Source: Halopiger goleimassiliensis (GTDB taxonomy: Archaea > Halobacteriota > Halobacteria > Halobacteriales > Natrialbaceae). Taken from it: DNA of 64,000 nucleotides. Every line of letters starts with the position of its first letter. The stretch's first letter is position 1. This document shows positions 33,303 through 41,993 of this stretch, piece after piece. Where the stretch lies: assembly GCF_000455345.1 (NCBI RefSeq), contig NZ_HG315690.1, forward strand, positions 1,377,742 through 1,441,741. Reading direction: 5' to 3'. The notes under the pieces are model-generated. The model was not told the DNA's origin. It did not search any database and saw only the letters and a program-made list of their open reading frames with translations. Both the position numbers and the translations under genes were made by a program.

Positions 33303-33776
33303 ATGAGCGAAAAGACGGGTACGTTCGTCGTCACCAACGCCGAGGCGGAGTCGGCGGTCCTCCGCGACGTCGAGACCAGCCAGGTCCACACCCTCGGATC
33401 GAACCCCGGCCTCGAGGTCGACGACGTCCTCGAGGCGACCGTCGCGCCGGAACCACCGCTGGAAGTGACGTGGCAGGTGATCGAGATCGAGAACCGACGG
33501 CGGATCGAACTGGTCGACAGCGACCTCGAGCCGACCCAGCACGCGAAGGAACTCGCTGGCGACGCCGAGGTCGGCGACCTCGTCACCGAGGAGCGGGCCG
33601 GCACCGGCGAAATTCACGTCCTCCCGCTGCCGGGCGAGGAGGTCGAGTCGGCGGCCGAGGACGTCCTCGCGGACGAGGAGACGATCGCCCGCGCGGCGCG
33701 GCTGGACGCGGTCCGCGTCGAGGTCCGTCGGTCGGTCGATGACGGCGTGTTGAGCGTTCGCTACCTGCCTGACTGA
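33303..33776 (+). CDS. conserved haloarchaeal protein (DUF5812-like)
   Basis: A 157-aa acidic cytoplasmic protein found widely in haloarchaea, to which no function is assigned. It starts MSEKTGTFVVTNAEAESAVLRDV and contains ASVHTLGSNP-like and EVTWQVIEIENRRRIELVDSD strands, then a long acidic C-terminal helix region (PLPGEEVESAAEDVLADEETIARAARLDAVRVEV). The pattern is that of a single alpha/beta domain, and the TFVVTN strand is the best conserved part. It is divergent from pgi and convergent with the next small gene. ATG 33303 is the family start. Confidence 0.78.
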   Translation: MSEKTGTFVVTNAEAESAVLRDVETSQVHTLGSNPGLEVDDVLEATVAPEPPLEVTWQVIEIENRRRIELVDSDLEPTQHAKELAGDAEVGDLVTEERAGTGEIHVLPLPGEEVESAAEDVLADEETIARAARLDAVRVEVRRSVDDGVLSVRYLPD

Positions 33777-33814
33777 CCGCGACGAGCCGACGGCCTCGAG
33801 CCGGCGAACCGATC

Positions 33815-34183
33815 TCAGGGCCGATCCGGGCCGTCCTCGCTCTGGACGAGCCAGCCGCCTTCGATTCCGCAGGCCTCGCGGACCGCGTACTCGATTTCGG
33901 TCGACTCGTCGATCCGGGTCCCGCCCTCGAGCCGTTCGACTCGCAGCGGGACGTCCAGCGAGTCGCCACAGCAGCCGACGCCGACGAACTCCTCCCAGAC
34001 GTCGCCCTCGCGGGCTCGATCGCGGGTTCGCCGGAGGAACGCGCGGAACGAGGGTTTCTCGACCTGAAAGCGACCCCAGTCAGAGAGGTCAGCGGGGTAA
34101 GAGACGACGACGCGTGCGGCCGTCGACACCTCGTCGTCGCCTCGGGACCTCGCGTCCGCGTCGTGACGTGATTCACCCGACAT
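33815..34183 (-). CDS. small haloarchaeal protein of unknown function
   Basis: A 122-aa protein with no recognised family. After a polar start (MSGESRHDADARSRGDDE) the body is one small alpha/beta unit, VVVSYPADLSDWGRFQVEKPSF, RAFLRRTRDRAREGDVWEEF, VGVGCCGDSLDVPLRVERLEGG. The CC pair followed by GDSLDVP may be a metal or redox site. The ATG at 34183 is preferred to 34240, which would read into the secF upstream region. It is divergent from secF. Confidence 0.65.
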   Translation of the reverse strand: MSGESRHDADARSRGDDEVSTAARVVVSYPADLSDWGRFQVEKPSFRAFLRRTRDRAREGDVWEEFVGVGCCGDSLDVPLRVERLEGGTRIDESTEIEYAVREACGIEGGWLVQSEDGPDRP

Positions 34184-34302
34184 TCGGTGTGGATACGGCC
34201 CGGAGACGGTTAAACGACGCGCGTCGACGGTATCGTTCACGCCGGGAAGATACTGGAGAAATTGAGAAGGCTTACTTTGGGGGGTCCCCAGTGGTCCGAT
34301 AC

Positions 34303-35196
34303 ATGGGGTCTTTCGACGTACCGGAAGTCAACTACACCCGGTACAGTAACCGCCAACTCGCAGCCGTGCCGCTCGCGGTTCTCGCGGTCGCCGTGCTGGT
34401 GTTGAGCGGGTCGTTTCTGATCTACGGAACGCCGGTGGAGCTGGGAATGGACTTCGCCGGCGGTGCGGAACTGACGGTACAGACGACCTCCTCGGAGGAG
34501 GCCATCCAGACCGCGTTCGACGTCGAACCGGACTCGATCCAGGCGGCGTACTCGCCCGACGCGGACAACCAGTACATCGTGCAGTTCGCGGGACTCGAGC
34601 AGTCCGAGATGCAGGACCTCGCCAACCAGGCCCGGGACAACCTCGATGCCGATGGAGACGCGGAGATCGTCCAGCAGGAGTCGACGGCGTCGCCGAGTTT
34701 CGCCGCACAGACCCAGCAGACGGCGTTGCTCGGGCTCGCCGTGGCGTTTCTCGGGATGAGCGTCATCGCCTTCCTGCTGTTCCGGACCTTCGTGCCGTCG
34801 ATCGCGATCGTGGTGTCGGCGTTCTCCGACATCGTGATCCCGCTTGCGTTCATGTCGATCGCCGGCATTCAGCTCTCGCTGGGGACCGTCGCCGCGCTCC
34901 TGATGCTGATCGGCTACTCGGTCGACTCGGACATCCTGTTGAACAACCACATCCTCCGACGGGAGGGTGACTTCTACGAGAGCACCCGCCGCGCGATGCG
35001 GACGGGGATCACGATGACGCTGACGTCGATGATGGCGATGCTCGTGATGGGCGTCGTCGCGTACTACTTCGGCGTCGAGTTGCTGGCCTCGATCGGGATC
35101 ATCCTCTTCGTCGGCCTCGCCGCCGACCTGATGAACACCTACATGTTGAACCTGAGCATGCTGCGGTGGTACAAGTTCCACGGGGTACGATCATGA
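34303..35196 (+). CDS. secF: protein-export membrane protein SecF
   Basis: A 297-aa inner-membrane protein of the Sec accessory complex that, with SecD, aids export through SecYE. It has the N-terminal helix LAVLAVAVLVLSGSFLIYG, a conserved GMDFAGGAELTVQT strand, an extracellular loop of about 90 residues, then five helices including FLGMSVIAFLLFRTFVPS and the VDSDILLNNHILRREGDF motif, typical of SecF. ATG 34303 is the start because MGSFDVPEVNYTRYSNRQL is the haloarchaeal N-terminus. Its TGA overlaps the secD ATG, so both are co-translated, in the order secF-secD. Confidence 0.96.
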   Translation: MGSFDVPEVNYTRYSNRQLAAVPLAVLAVAVLVLSGSFLIYGTPVELGMDFAGGAELTVQTTSSEEAIQTAFDVEPDSIQAAYSPDADNQYIVQFAGLEQSEMQDLANQARDNLDADGDAEIVQQESTASPSFAAQTQQTALLGLAVAFLGMSVIAFLLFRTFVPSIAIVVSAFSDIVIPLAFMSIAGIQLSLGTVAALLMLIGYSVDSDILLNNHILRREGDFYESTRRAMRTGITMTLTSMMAMLVMGVVAYYFGVELLASIGIILFVGLAADLMNTYMLNLSMLRWYKFHGVRS

Positions 35197-36833
35197 TGGG
35201 GCCGAAGGCGTTTCTCAAGGAGTACTGGCGGATCCTGATCATCGTCTTCTTCCTCAGCTTCGCGCTCGTGGCGCTGTTCATCCCGGGCGGCATCTTCGCC
35301 GAGGAGTCGATCGCGGACGACGACGCCGTCGACCAGGGGCTGACGAACCTCGAGTACGGCCTCGGCCTCGAGGGCGGCTCACGCGTTGCCGCGCCGCCGA
35401 CCGGAATGATGGTCGACGACCTCGACATCGAACCCGGCACCGACCACGAGGTCGAGTCGGCGATCCTCGAGTACGACTACGAGAACGCGGACCTCGAGGG
35501 GGCCGACGCGCGGGTGCTCTACCACCAGGACGACGGCGAGTACACCGCCGAAGTGTTCACCTACAACGTCACCCAGGCGGAGTTCGCCGACGCGCTCCAG
35601 TCGGCCGGCCTCGACGTCACCGAGGACGACGTCGAATTCGACGTCACCGACCAGACCCGCGAGGAGATCGTCCAGACGCTCGAGTCGCGGATCAACGAGG
35701 GCGGCCTCGACGGGGGCCAGGTCTACCAGGAGTCGACGCTCGACGGCACCACCTACATCGTCACCGAGGTGCCCGGCATGGACGCCCAGGAACTCCGGGA
35801 CATCCTGACCGCCCGCGGCGAGGTCCGGATCGACGCCTACCACCCCGACGGCGAGGGCGGCCAGACCAACACCACGGTGCTGGAAGGCGACGAGATCGCC
35901 GACCCCGGCATGGCGTCGTTCAACAACCAAGAGGGGTACCACTACGTGCCCGTGACCATCGACGGCACCGAGGGTCCCGACGGAACGAGCCCTGCCGAGG
36001 AGTATCAGTCGGCGATGGTCGACCTCGGGTTCACCGGCGAGGGGCAGGGCCGGTGTGCACAGTCGGTGTACGACCGGGATACCGGCGAGTTCTCCGACGA
36101 TCACGCCAATCCCCAGTGGTGTCTGCTGACGGTCGTCGACGACGAGGTGGTCGACGCCCACCCGATGGGGTACGACCTCGCCCAGAGCATGGCCAGCGGG
36201 CAGTGGGTCCACGGGCCGACGTTCGAGATGATCGTCCCCACCCAGCAGGACGCCCACCGGCTCTCGGTCAATCTGAACTCGGGGTCGCTGACCGCGCCGC
36301 TGGATTTCAGCCAGGAACAGGTGTTCTCGCTCGAGCCGGCGCTCGCGGATCAGTTCAAGCTCTACTCGCTGATCATCGGCGGCCTCGCGGTGTTGACCGT
36401 CAGCGGGATGGTCTTCCTGCGCTACCGGAACCCCAAGGTCGCGGTACCGATGATCCTCACCGCTTCCGCCGAGGTGGTGATACTGCTTGGCTTCGCGGCG
36501 GCGATCCGGATGCCGCTCGACCTCTCTCACGTCGCCGGCTTCGTCGCCGTCGTCGGGACCGGGGTCGACGACCTGGTCATCATCGCCGACGAGGTGCTAG
36601 ACGACGGCCAGGTGAACTCGAGGCGGGTGTTCGAGTCGCGCTTCCGGAAGGCGTTCTGGGTCATCGGCGCGGCGGCGGCGACGACGATCATCGCGCTCTC
36701 GCCGCTGGCCGTGTTGAGCCTGGGCGACCTGCGCGGGTTCGCCATCATCACGATCCTCGGCGTCCTGATCGGCGTCTTCGTCACCCGGCCCGCCTACGGG
36801 GACATCCTCCAGCGGCTGCTGACGGACCGGTAA
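35193..36833 (+). CDS. secD: protein-export membrane protein SecD
   Basis: A 546-aa partner of SecF. It has the first helix (RILIIVFFLSFALVALFIPGG), the LEYGLGLEGGSRVAAPPTG motif that corresponds to the bacterial GLDLxGG, a large extracellular domain of about 330 residues rich in Asp/Glu, and five C-terminal helices with VAVVGTGVDDLVIIADEVLD and SRFRKAFWVIGAAAATTIIAL. ATG 35193 is taken as the start, directly overlapping the secF stop; ATG 35196 is an alternative. Length and order are typical for haloarchaea. Confidence 0.95.
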   Translation: MMGPKAFLKEYWRILIIVFFLSFALVALFIPGGIFAEESIADDDAVDQGLTNLEYGLGLEGGSRVAAPPTGMMVDDLDIEPGTDHEVESAILEYDYENADLEGADARVLYHQDDGEYTAEVFTYNVTQAEFADALQSAGLDVTEDDVEFDVTDQTREEIVQTLESRINEGGLDGGQVYQESTLDGTTYIVTEVPGMDAQELRDILTARGEVRIDAYHPDGEGGQTNTTVLEGDEIADPGMASFNNQEGYHYVPVTIDGTEGPDGTSPAEEYQSAMVDLGFTGEGQGRCAQSVYDRDTGEFSDDHANPQWCLLTVVDDEVVDAHPMGYDLAQSMASGQWVHGPTFEMIVPTQQDAHRLSVNLNSGSLTAPLDFSQEQVFSLEPALADQFKLYSLIIGGLAVLTVSGMVFLRYRNPKVAVPMILTASAEVVILLGFAAAIRMPLDLSHVAGFVAVVGTGVDDLVIIADEVLDDGQVNSRRVFESRFRKAFWVIGAAAATTIIALSPLAVLSLGDLRGFAIITILGVLIGVFVTRPAYGDILQRLLTDR

Positions 36834-36845
36834 CTCCCCGCCCTT

Positions 36846-36950
36846 TTAGCGGTCGCGACAGCGCGGACACCACTCGACCGTTCCGTCCTCGCCGTAGACG
36901 CGCGCGAAATCGAGAGAGACCGGCTCGCCGCAGTTCGTACAGAGAGGCAT
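36846..36950 (-). CDS. 34-aa zinc-ribbon micro-protein
   Basis: A 34-residue frame, MPLCTNCGEPVSLDFARVYG followed by EDGTVEWCPRCRDR. Two CxxC pairs (CTNC and CPRC) are placed 20 residues apart, the arrangement of a zinc ribbon. Such very short proteins are widespread in haloarchaea (a DUF7563-like group, recalled from memory). The function is unknown. Codon use is normal and the ATG is clean. It converges on secD with 12 bp between stops. Confidence 0.8.
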   Translation of the reverse strand: MPLCTNCGEPVSLDFARVYGEDGTVEWCPRCRDR

Positions 36951-37043
36951 GGTATCAGCACAACGGCCGCGACCGACGGGCAAAAACGCCCAGCCTGCTC
37001 GTGCACCTTCTGCGCGTACGAACGCGAGGACGGCGACCGCGAT

Positions 37044-38057
37044 TCAGCTCGGCACGACGGTCGTAACGCCGACGCTCTCGAGGACGAGCCAGACGACGAA
37101 CAGGCCGTAGACGCCGAGCAACAGCCTGGCTTCCCGATCGGACAGCAGCATGTCGGTGCGGGCGATCGCGAAGAAGACGATCGTCGCGAGGACCAGAAAG
37201 CCCATCATGGGGACGACGTGGTCGAACGTGATATCGAGGGTGCCGGCGATGACGACGCCGATCGGCACCGCGACGAGCAGGTCGAAGATGTTGCTCCCGA
37301 GGACGTTCGCGAGGCTGACCGACGCCCGCCCCGACCGGGCGGCGACGACGCTGACGAACGCGTCGGGGATGCTCGAGCCGGCGGCGACGACGGTCATCCC
37401 CCAGAGGAACGCGGGCGTGCCGAAGGCCTCGCCCAGGCCGATCGCGGCCCGGACCAGTCCCTCGACGCCGACGATGATCACCACCAGCCCGAGGACGAAC
37501 CACAGCCAGGCCCGGCCGCGGGCGATCGATTCGTCGGCCGCCGTGTCGTCCTCGGCCGTATCGAGGTACTGGGTGAACAGATAGAGGACGTACAGGGCCA
37601 GCGGGAACAGCGCGAGCGGTCGGGTGACCGTCCCCTGGAGGCCCGGGCCGGCGGCCGGGTAGTAGATGACCGCCAGCGAGAACGTCAGCAGGAGCGAGGC
37701 GACCGCGAGCATGTAGAACAGCGCCTCCTTGTAGACGAGCGCGCGACCCGTCTCCATGCCGTCGCTCTCGACGGCCAGCACCGACACTGCCGGCACGACG
37801 AGCAGGTTGAACACCGCCGAGCCGACGATAGCGCCGACGCCGACCTCGAACTCCTCGTGGAGGAACGTCGAGACCAGCACGCTGACCAGTTCCGGCATGC
37901 TCGAGCCGGCGGCGGCGATGATCGCGCCCTGGACGACCGCGGGAACGCCGTAGCCGGCCGCGAGCTGGTTGGCCGACGTCTCGAGCCAGTCACTTCCCTT
38001 CCAGACGACGGCCGTTCCGATTGCGGCGAGCGCCAGTAGCGCGAGTACGTCGAGCAC
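37044..38057 (-). CDS. sodium/calcium exchanger (CaCA family)
   Basis: A 337-aa membrane antiporter with about ten helices in two inverted halves. Each half has the family's alpha-repeat: AAAGSSMPELVSVLVSTF with VGAIVGSAVFNLLVVPA in the first, and VAAGSSIPDAFVSVVAARSG with LANVLGSNIFDLLVAVP in the second. The acidic residues E (SSMPELV) and D (SSIPDAF) sit at the ion-binding positions. It should exchange Na+ for Ca2+ or another cation across the cell membrane. A GTG at 38057 is the start. An acidic loop (DTAEDDTAADE) lies between the halves. Confidence 0.93.
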   Translation of the reverse strand: MLDVLALLALAAIGTAVVWKGSDWLETSANQLAAGYGVPAVVQGAIIAAAGSSMPELVSVLVSTFLHEEFEVGVGAIVGSAVFNLLVVPAVSVLAVESDGMETGRALVYKEALFYMLAVASLLLTFSLAVIYYPAAGPGLQGTVTRPLALFPLALYVLYLFTQYLDTAEDDTAADESIARGRAWLWFVLGLVVIIVGVEGLVRAAIGLGEAFGTPAFLWGMTVVAAGSSIPDAFVSVVAARSGRASVSLANVLGSNIFDLLVAVPIGVVIAGTLDITFDHVVPMMGFLVLATIVFFAIARTDMLLSDREARLLLGVYGLFVVWLVLESVGVTTVVPS

Positions 38058-38121
38058 GCGTTACCCACTGCTGGATCCGGCGAGACTATAAATCGGTCGA
38101 CACGTCGCGGCCACGACGTGC

Positions 38122-38790
38122 TCAGAACCCCTCGAGGCTGGTTTGCTGGGCGTCTGCGAGTAGGTCCTGACAGGTCGACCACGATTCGCGGGCGCAGGCG
38201 GGTAACTCGCCGTGGTCGTCGACGTAGGCCTCGAGGAACTCGCGCGTGGTCGGGTCGCCGGGGTAGCCGCTGCCGACCGGGCCGTACTCCTCGGCCAGCG
38301 CGTCGACGTGGGCGTCGCGCTCGACCTTCGCGACGATGCTGGCCGCGCCGACGATCGGCGCGTCGTCGTCGGCCCCGTGGCGGGCGTCGACCTCGAGATT
38401 CGCCTCGAGTCCGTCCGGACAGGCCTCCCGAACCCGCCTCGCGAACCGATCGGCGTCGGTATCGCAGGCGTCACAGAGGGCGGACACGGGGGACTCGCGG
38501 TCCCACGCCTCGAGACAGTCGGCGATCGCGTCGGCGTGGGCCGCGACCGCCAGCGAGTTCATGTCGGTCTCGGGGTCGTCGATCCGCGCGGGCGTGATCT
38601 CGGCGACGCCGACGGCGATCCGGTCGTCCGCGCGCAGTCGGTCCGCCAGTTGCTCCCGTCGGGACGGCTCGAGGCGCTTCGAGTCGGCGATGCCCGCCGG
38701 GAGCGCGTCTGGATCGGGACAGGAGACGGCTGCGGCGAACATCGATCCCAGCGCCGGCCCCTTCCCCGCCTCGTCGACGCCGAGTGGCAT
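38122..38790 (-). CDS. rnhB: ribonuclease HII
   Basis: A 222-aa enzyme that cuts the RNA strand in RNA-DNA hybrids, aiding removal of ribonucleotides. Catalytic acids are in LGVDEAGKGPALG (Asp-Glu), then DARHGADDDAPIVGAASIVAKVERD with further acidic residues. The C-terminal helices include GYPGDPTTREFLEAYVDDHG, as in archaeal RNase HII. It contains several Cys (about five), which is high for a haloarchaeal protein but not unusual for this family. It is a monocistronic minus-strand gene. Confidence 0.95.
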   Translation of the reverse strand: MPLGVDEAGKGPALGSMFAAAVSCPDPDALPAGIADSKRLEPSRREQLADRLRADDRIAVGVAEITPARIDDPETDMNSLAVAAHADAIADCLEAWDRESPVSALCDACDTDADRFARRVREACPDGLEANLEVDARHGADDDAPIVGAASIVAKVERDAHVDALAEEYGPVGSGYPGDPTTREFLEAYVDDHGELPACARESWSTCQDLLADAQQTSLEGF

Positions 38791-38943
38791 ACCTCGAGGA
38801 TCCGTCGCGGGGTACTAACCCGTTGCGTTGTCCGATCGGTCGCTGCCGAGGCGGCACCCGGACCGTCCACCGGCGTCCGTTGGTGTGGTATTTTCTCCCA
38901 CGGTCGGGAAACACCTATTAGCCGTCGTTGAAATGGTGAGTGC

Positions 38944-41067
38944 GTGACAGAACGCAGCGAGTTACCGCTCGAGTCGTACTACGACCTCACCGAGATAACG
39001 GACGTCGCGACGTCGCCCGACGGGGATCGGGTCGCGTTCACCGCGACGGAGTACGACCAGTCCGCCGAGGAGGCCGTCACCTCGCTGTTCGTCGTGCCGA
39101 CGGACGGCTCCCGGGAGCCACACCGCCTGACGACAGTCGCCGGGGCGGCGAACCCGACCTGGAGCCCCGAGGGGGACCGACTGGCCTTCCTCGCCGCACG
39201 CGAGACCGACGTCGACCGGCGCGTCGGCTGGCAGGACCGTGACGAGGACGACGCCGAGACGAACGACGACGAGGACAACGAGGACGAGGAGGACGCCGAA
39301 AGCGAGACGGACGAGACCCCCGACGGGGGGAACGGCGACGACGAGCCGAAACGGCAGGTCTGGCTGTTCGACCTCGCCCGCGGCGGCGACGCCCGGCAGG
39401 TGACCGAGCGTGAGGACGGCGTCACGGGATTCGACTGGTCGCCCGACGGCGACCGTCTCGTGATCGCCGCGCGGGACCCGACCGACGACGAGCAGGAGTA
39501 CCTCGAGCAGGTCCGGGAGGGCGGCCCTGTCGAGACGACGCGACTCCAGCACAAGGTCGACGGCGCGGGCTGGACCGACGAGGTGACGAGCTACCTGTTC
39601 GTCGTCGACCTCGCGACCGACGAGACGACGCGACTGGACGACGCCTACGGCGGCGGCGCGTTCGAGGACCTCGAGGGCATGCAGCCCCGGTGGGGGCCGA
39701 CCGATCGCATCGCGTTCCTCTCCTGTCGGCTCGAGCGCCCCGACGACACGATGGTCCGTGACGTCTACACGATCGCACCGGACGGCTCGGACCTCAGGCG
39801 GGTGACCGACGGCGAACTCCAGTGCTCGCGACCGACCTGGCGTCCGGACGGCGGCCTCGGGTTCGTCGCCAGCGATCCCGAGAACTGGTGTCGACCCGCC
39901 GAAGTGTACTACGACGACGGCGAGGAACTCCGGTCGCTGACGGCCGACCTCGATCGAACCGTCGCCTTCTGGGGAACGATCGAGTGGGCCGACGACGCGG
40001 CTTACACGCTCGTCGGCGACGAGGCGCGCACCAGGATCGTCCGTGCGGGACTGGACGGTACCGTCGACCGCGTCTTCGAGGCCCAGGGCGACGACCGGGC
40101 GATCCTCGGCCTCGACGTCGCCGACGACGGCGAGACCGCCGCCCTCATCTTCTCCCATCCGCAGGAGGGGACGGACGTCCACGCCGTCGCGGTCGACGAC
40201 CTCGAGGCGGCGACCGAACCCGACTCGCTCCGTCGGCTGTCGGCGGTCAACGACGACCTGCTCGAGCGGTATCCGATGCCGGCGGTCCGGCGCGTCGAGT
40301 GGGAGTCCGACGGCTGGACGCTCGACGGCGTCGTCTACCACGACCCCGACGTCGACCTCGCCGATGGTCCGCACCCGGTCGTGGTCGCGATCCACGGCGG
40401 GCCGATGTCCTACGACGAACCGGTCTTCAGCTTCAACCACGCCGTACTGACCAGTCGCGGCTACGTCGTCTTCCGGCCGAACTACCGCGGCGGCACCTCG
40501 CGGGGCCGCGAGTTCGCCGAGGTGCTTCGCGGGCGCTGGGGCACCGCGGAGGTCGAGGACGTCGTCGCCGGCGTCGACGCGCTCGTCGACCGAGGGTGGG
40601 CCGATCCCGACCGGGTCTTCGGCTACGGCTTCTCCTACGGCGGGATCGCCCAGGGCTATCTCGTCACCCAGACGGACCTGTTTACCGCCGCCGTGCCGGA
40701 ACACGGGATCTACGACCTCCGCTCGGAGTTCGGCACCAGCGACTCGCACAACTGGACGGAGGCCGACTTCGGCCTCCCCTGGGAGAACCCCGAGACCTAC
40801 GACGACGCCTCCGCCATCCTCGACGCCGGCGAGATCGAGACGCCGCTGCTCGTGATGGCCGGCGGGAAGGACTGGCGGTGTCCGCCCACCCAGTCCGAAC
40901 AGCTGTACGTCGCCGCGCGCAAGCAGGGCGTCGACGCGAAACTCGTCGTCTACCCCGACGAACACCACAACATCGGCGACCCCGACCGCGCGATCCACCG
41001 ACTCGAGGAGATCCTCGAGTGGTACGAGACGCACGATCCGGCCCGCGAGACGACGGAATCGGACTGA
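38944..41067 (+). CDS. S9 prolyl-oligopeptidase family serine peptidase
   Basis: A 707-aa protein, probably cytoplasmic as no signal is seen. The N-terminal two thirds form a WD/TolB-like beta-propeller (SPDGDRVAF and WSPDGDRL repeats). It has an unusually acidic insert at about 99-134 (a run of Glu/Asp/Asn). The C-terminal alpha/beta hydrolase domain has the nucleophile Ser564 in GYGFSYGGIAQGYL, HGGPMSYDEPVFSFNHAVL (the oxyanion side), the Asp region in KDWRCPP and the His in YPDEHHNIGDP. It should cleave short peptides, like dipeptidyl or acylaminoacyl peptidases. GTG 38944 is the start. Confidence 0.93.
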   Translation: MTERSELPLESYYDLTEITDVATSPDGDRVAFTATEYDQSAEEAVTSLFVVPTDGSREPHRLTTVAGAANPTWSPEGDRLAFLAARETDVDRRVGWQDRDEDDAETNDDEDNEDEEDAESETDETPDGGNGDDEPKRQVWLFDLARGGDARQVTEREDGVTGFDWSPDGDRLVIAARDPTDDEQEYLEQVREGGPVETTRLQHKVDGAGWTDEVTSYLFVVDLATDETTRLDDAYGGGAFEDLEGMQPRWGPTDRIAFLSCRLERPDDTMVRDVYTIAPDGSDLRRVTDGELQCSRPTWRPDGGLGFVASDPENWCRPAEVYYDDGEELRSLTADLDRTVAFWGTIEWADDAAYTLVGDEARTRIVRAGLDGTVDRVFEAQGDDRAILGLDVADDGETAALIFSHPQEGTDVHAVAVDDLEAATEPDSLRRLSAVNDDLLERYPMPAVRRVEWESDGWTLDGVVYHDPDVDLADGPHPVVVAIHGGPMSYDEPVFSFNHAVLTSRGYVVFRPNYRGGTSRGREFAEVLRGRWGTAEVEDVVAGVDALVDRGWADPDRVFGYGFSYGGIAQGYLVTQTDLFTAAVPEHGIYDLRSEFGTSDSHNWTEADFGLPWENPETYDDASAILDAGEIETPLLVMAGGKDWRCPPTQSEQLYVAARKQGVDAKLVVYPDEHHNIGDPDRAIHRLEEILEWYETHDPARETTESD

Positions 41068-41112
41068 TCGACGGACTGGGACTCGAGCACCAGCGGTCCG
41101 TCTGCGTAACGG

Positions 41113-41137
41113 CTATCCGGATAGGCGTACAACGTAC
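41113..41137. promoter_or_regulatory. operator candidate of the toxin-antitoxin pair
   Basis: The perfect palindrome CTATCCGGATAG (41113-41124) is followed by the short inverted repeat GTACAACGTAC (41127-41137), ending 5 bp ahead of the GTG start of the antitoxin gene. Ribbon-helix-helix antitoxins commonly bind such repeats in their own promoter. Confidence 0.5.
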
Positions 41138-41142
41138 ACACA

Positions 41143-41445
41143 GTGAGTTCCGAGAAGAAACGCGTGCAGTTTCGCGCCCCTGATCGTCTCATCGATCGAG
41201 CGGATGCACTCGCGACGGTACTCGGTTCGGATCGGACGGACGTCCTCGTGACCGCGCTTCGCGAATACCTCCGTGAAGCGACCCACGACGACGACCTCAA
41301 ACAGGAGATCGCAGCCGCGTACTACGACGACGAGATCACCTTCGAGCAACTTGTCGACCTCGTCGGTCGGGAGGAAGCGGCGAACTTCCGGGTCCTCAAG
41401 CGGCAGCTCGACGACGACTACATCGACGAACTCGCCGAACTATAG
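41143..41445 (+). CDS. ribbon-helix-helix antitoxin-like protein
   Basis: A 100-aa protein starting with GTG. Residues about 5-45 (KKRVQFRAPDRLIDRADALATVLGSDRTDVLVTALREYL) read as a ribbon-helix-helix DNA-binding domain: a short strand, then two helices. The acidic C-terminus (DEITFEQLVDLVGREEAANFRVLKRQL) resembles the UPF0175-type antitoxin tail that contacts the toxin. The next gene starts at the base after the TAG stop. It should neutralise the PIN toxin and repress the pair through the palindromes upstream. Confidence 0.82.
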   Translation: MSSEKKRVQFRAPDRLIDRADALATVLGSDRTDVLVTALREYLREATHDDDLKQEIAAAYYDDEITFEQLVDLVGREEAANFRVLKRQLDDDYIDELAEL

Positions 41446-41958
41446 ATGCCGGAGCTGGTCGCCGATACGTCGGCACTCGTCAGCCTCGGGATCGCCGACG
41501 ACCACGAGCCCGCTCCGCTCGAGCTACTCGAGGAGGCGTACGAACTCGTCGTTCCGCAGCCCGTCGACCGTGAACTCGAGGAGATCGCCTCGTACGACGA
41601 CGAACACGGCACCGCGGCGGGGAACGTTCTCGAGCACGTCTCCGACGAACGGTTGTACGACGTCGCCCTCGACGAAACGTTTCCCCTCGACGAGGGCGAG
41701 AACGCGGCCGTGAGTCTGGCGAACGAACGGGAGAGCGACGTCCTCCTGTGCGACGAGTTCAACAGTCTCGGACTCATCCACGCGTCGCTCGCCGACACCC
41801 GCCTCGTAACGACGCCGACGCTGCTCTCGTCGTTTACGCGGCGTGGAAGGCTGTCCCCAAACGAGGCGATGTCACTGCTGGATACGATCGCAACCGCACG
41901 GAGCTGGGACGGGAACACCTACGTTAGCCGGGTTCGGTCTCGTCTCGAGGCGGACTGA
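41446..41958 (+). CDS. PIN-domain toxin (VapC-like)
   Basis: A 170-aa protein of the PIN fold. Acidic metal-binding residues appear in the usual order: VADTSALVSLG at the N-terminus, PVDRELEEIASYDDEHG, LDEGENAAVSLANERESD and LLCDEFNSLGLI. PIN toxins are ribonucleases that cut tRNA or mRNA. At 170 aa it is longer than typical VapC (about 130), with an extra helical C-terminus. It is abutted to the antitoxin gene, so one message is likely. The target RNA is unknown. Confidence 0.85.
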   Translation: MPELVADTSALVSLGIADDHEPAPLELLEEAYELVVPQPVDRELEEIASYDDEHGTAAGNVLEHVSDERLYDVALDETFPLDEGENAAVSLANERESDVLLCDEFNSLGLIHASLADTRLVTTPTLLSSFTRRGRLSPNEAMSLLDTIATARSWDGNTYVSRVRSRLEAD

Positions 41959-41993
41959 TCGACCGCGGTCGGACACGCCCATCGTCACTGGAA

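Noticed and set aside
38962-41034. 690-aa open frame antisense to the S9 peptidase gene
   Set aside because: It is Val/Arg/Gly-rich with no domain, and runs exactly against a well-supported gene. High GC content removes stop codons on the other strand.
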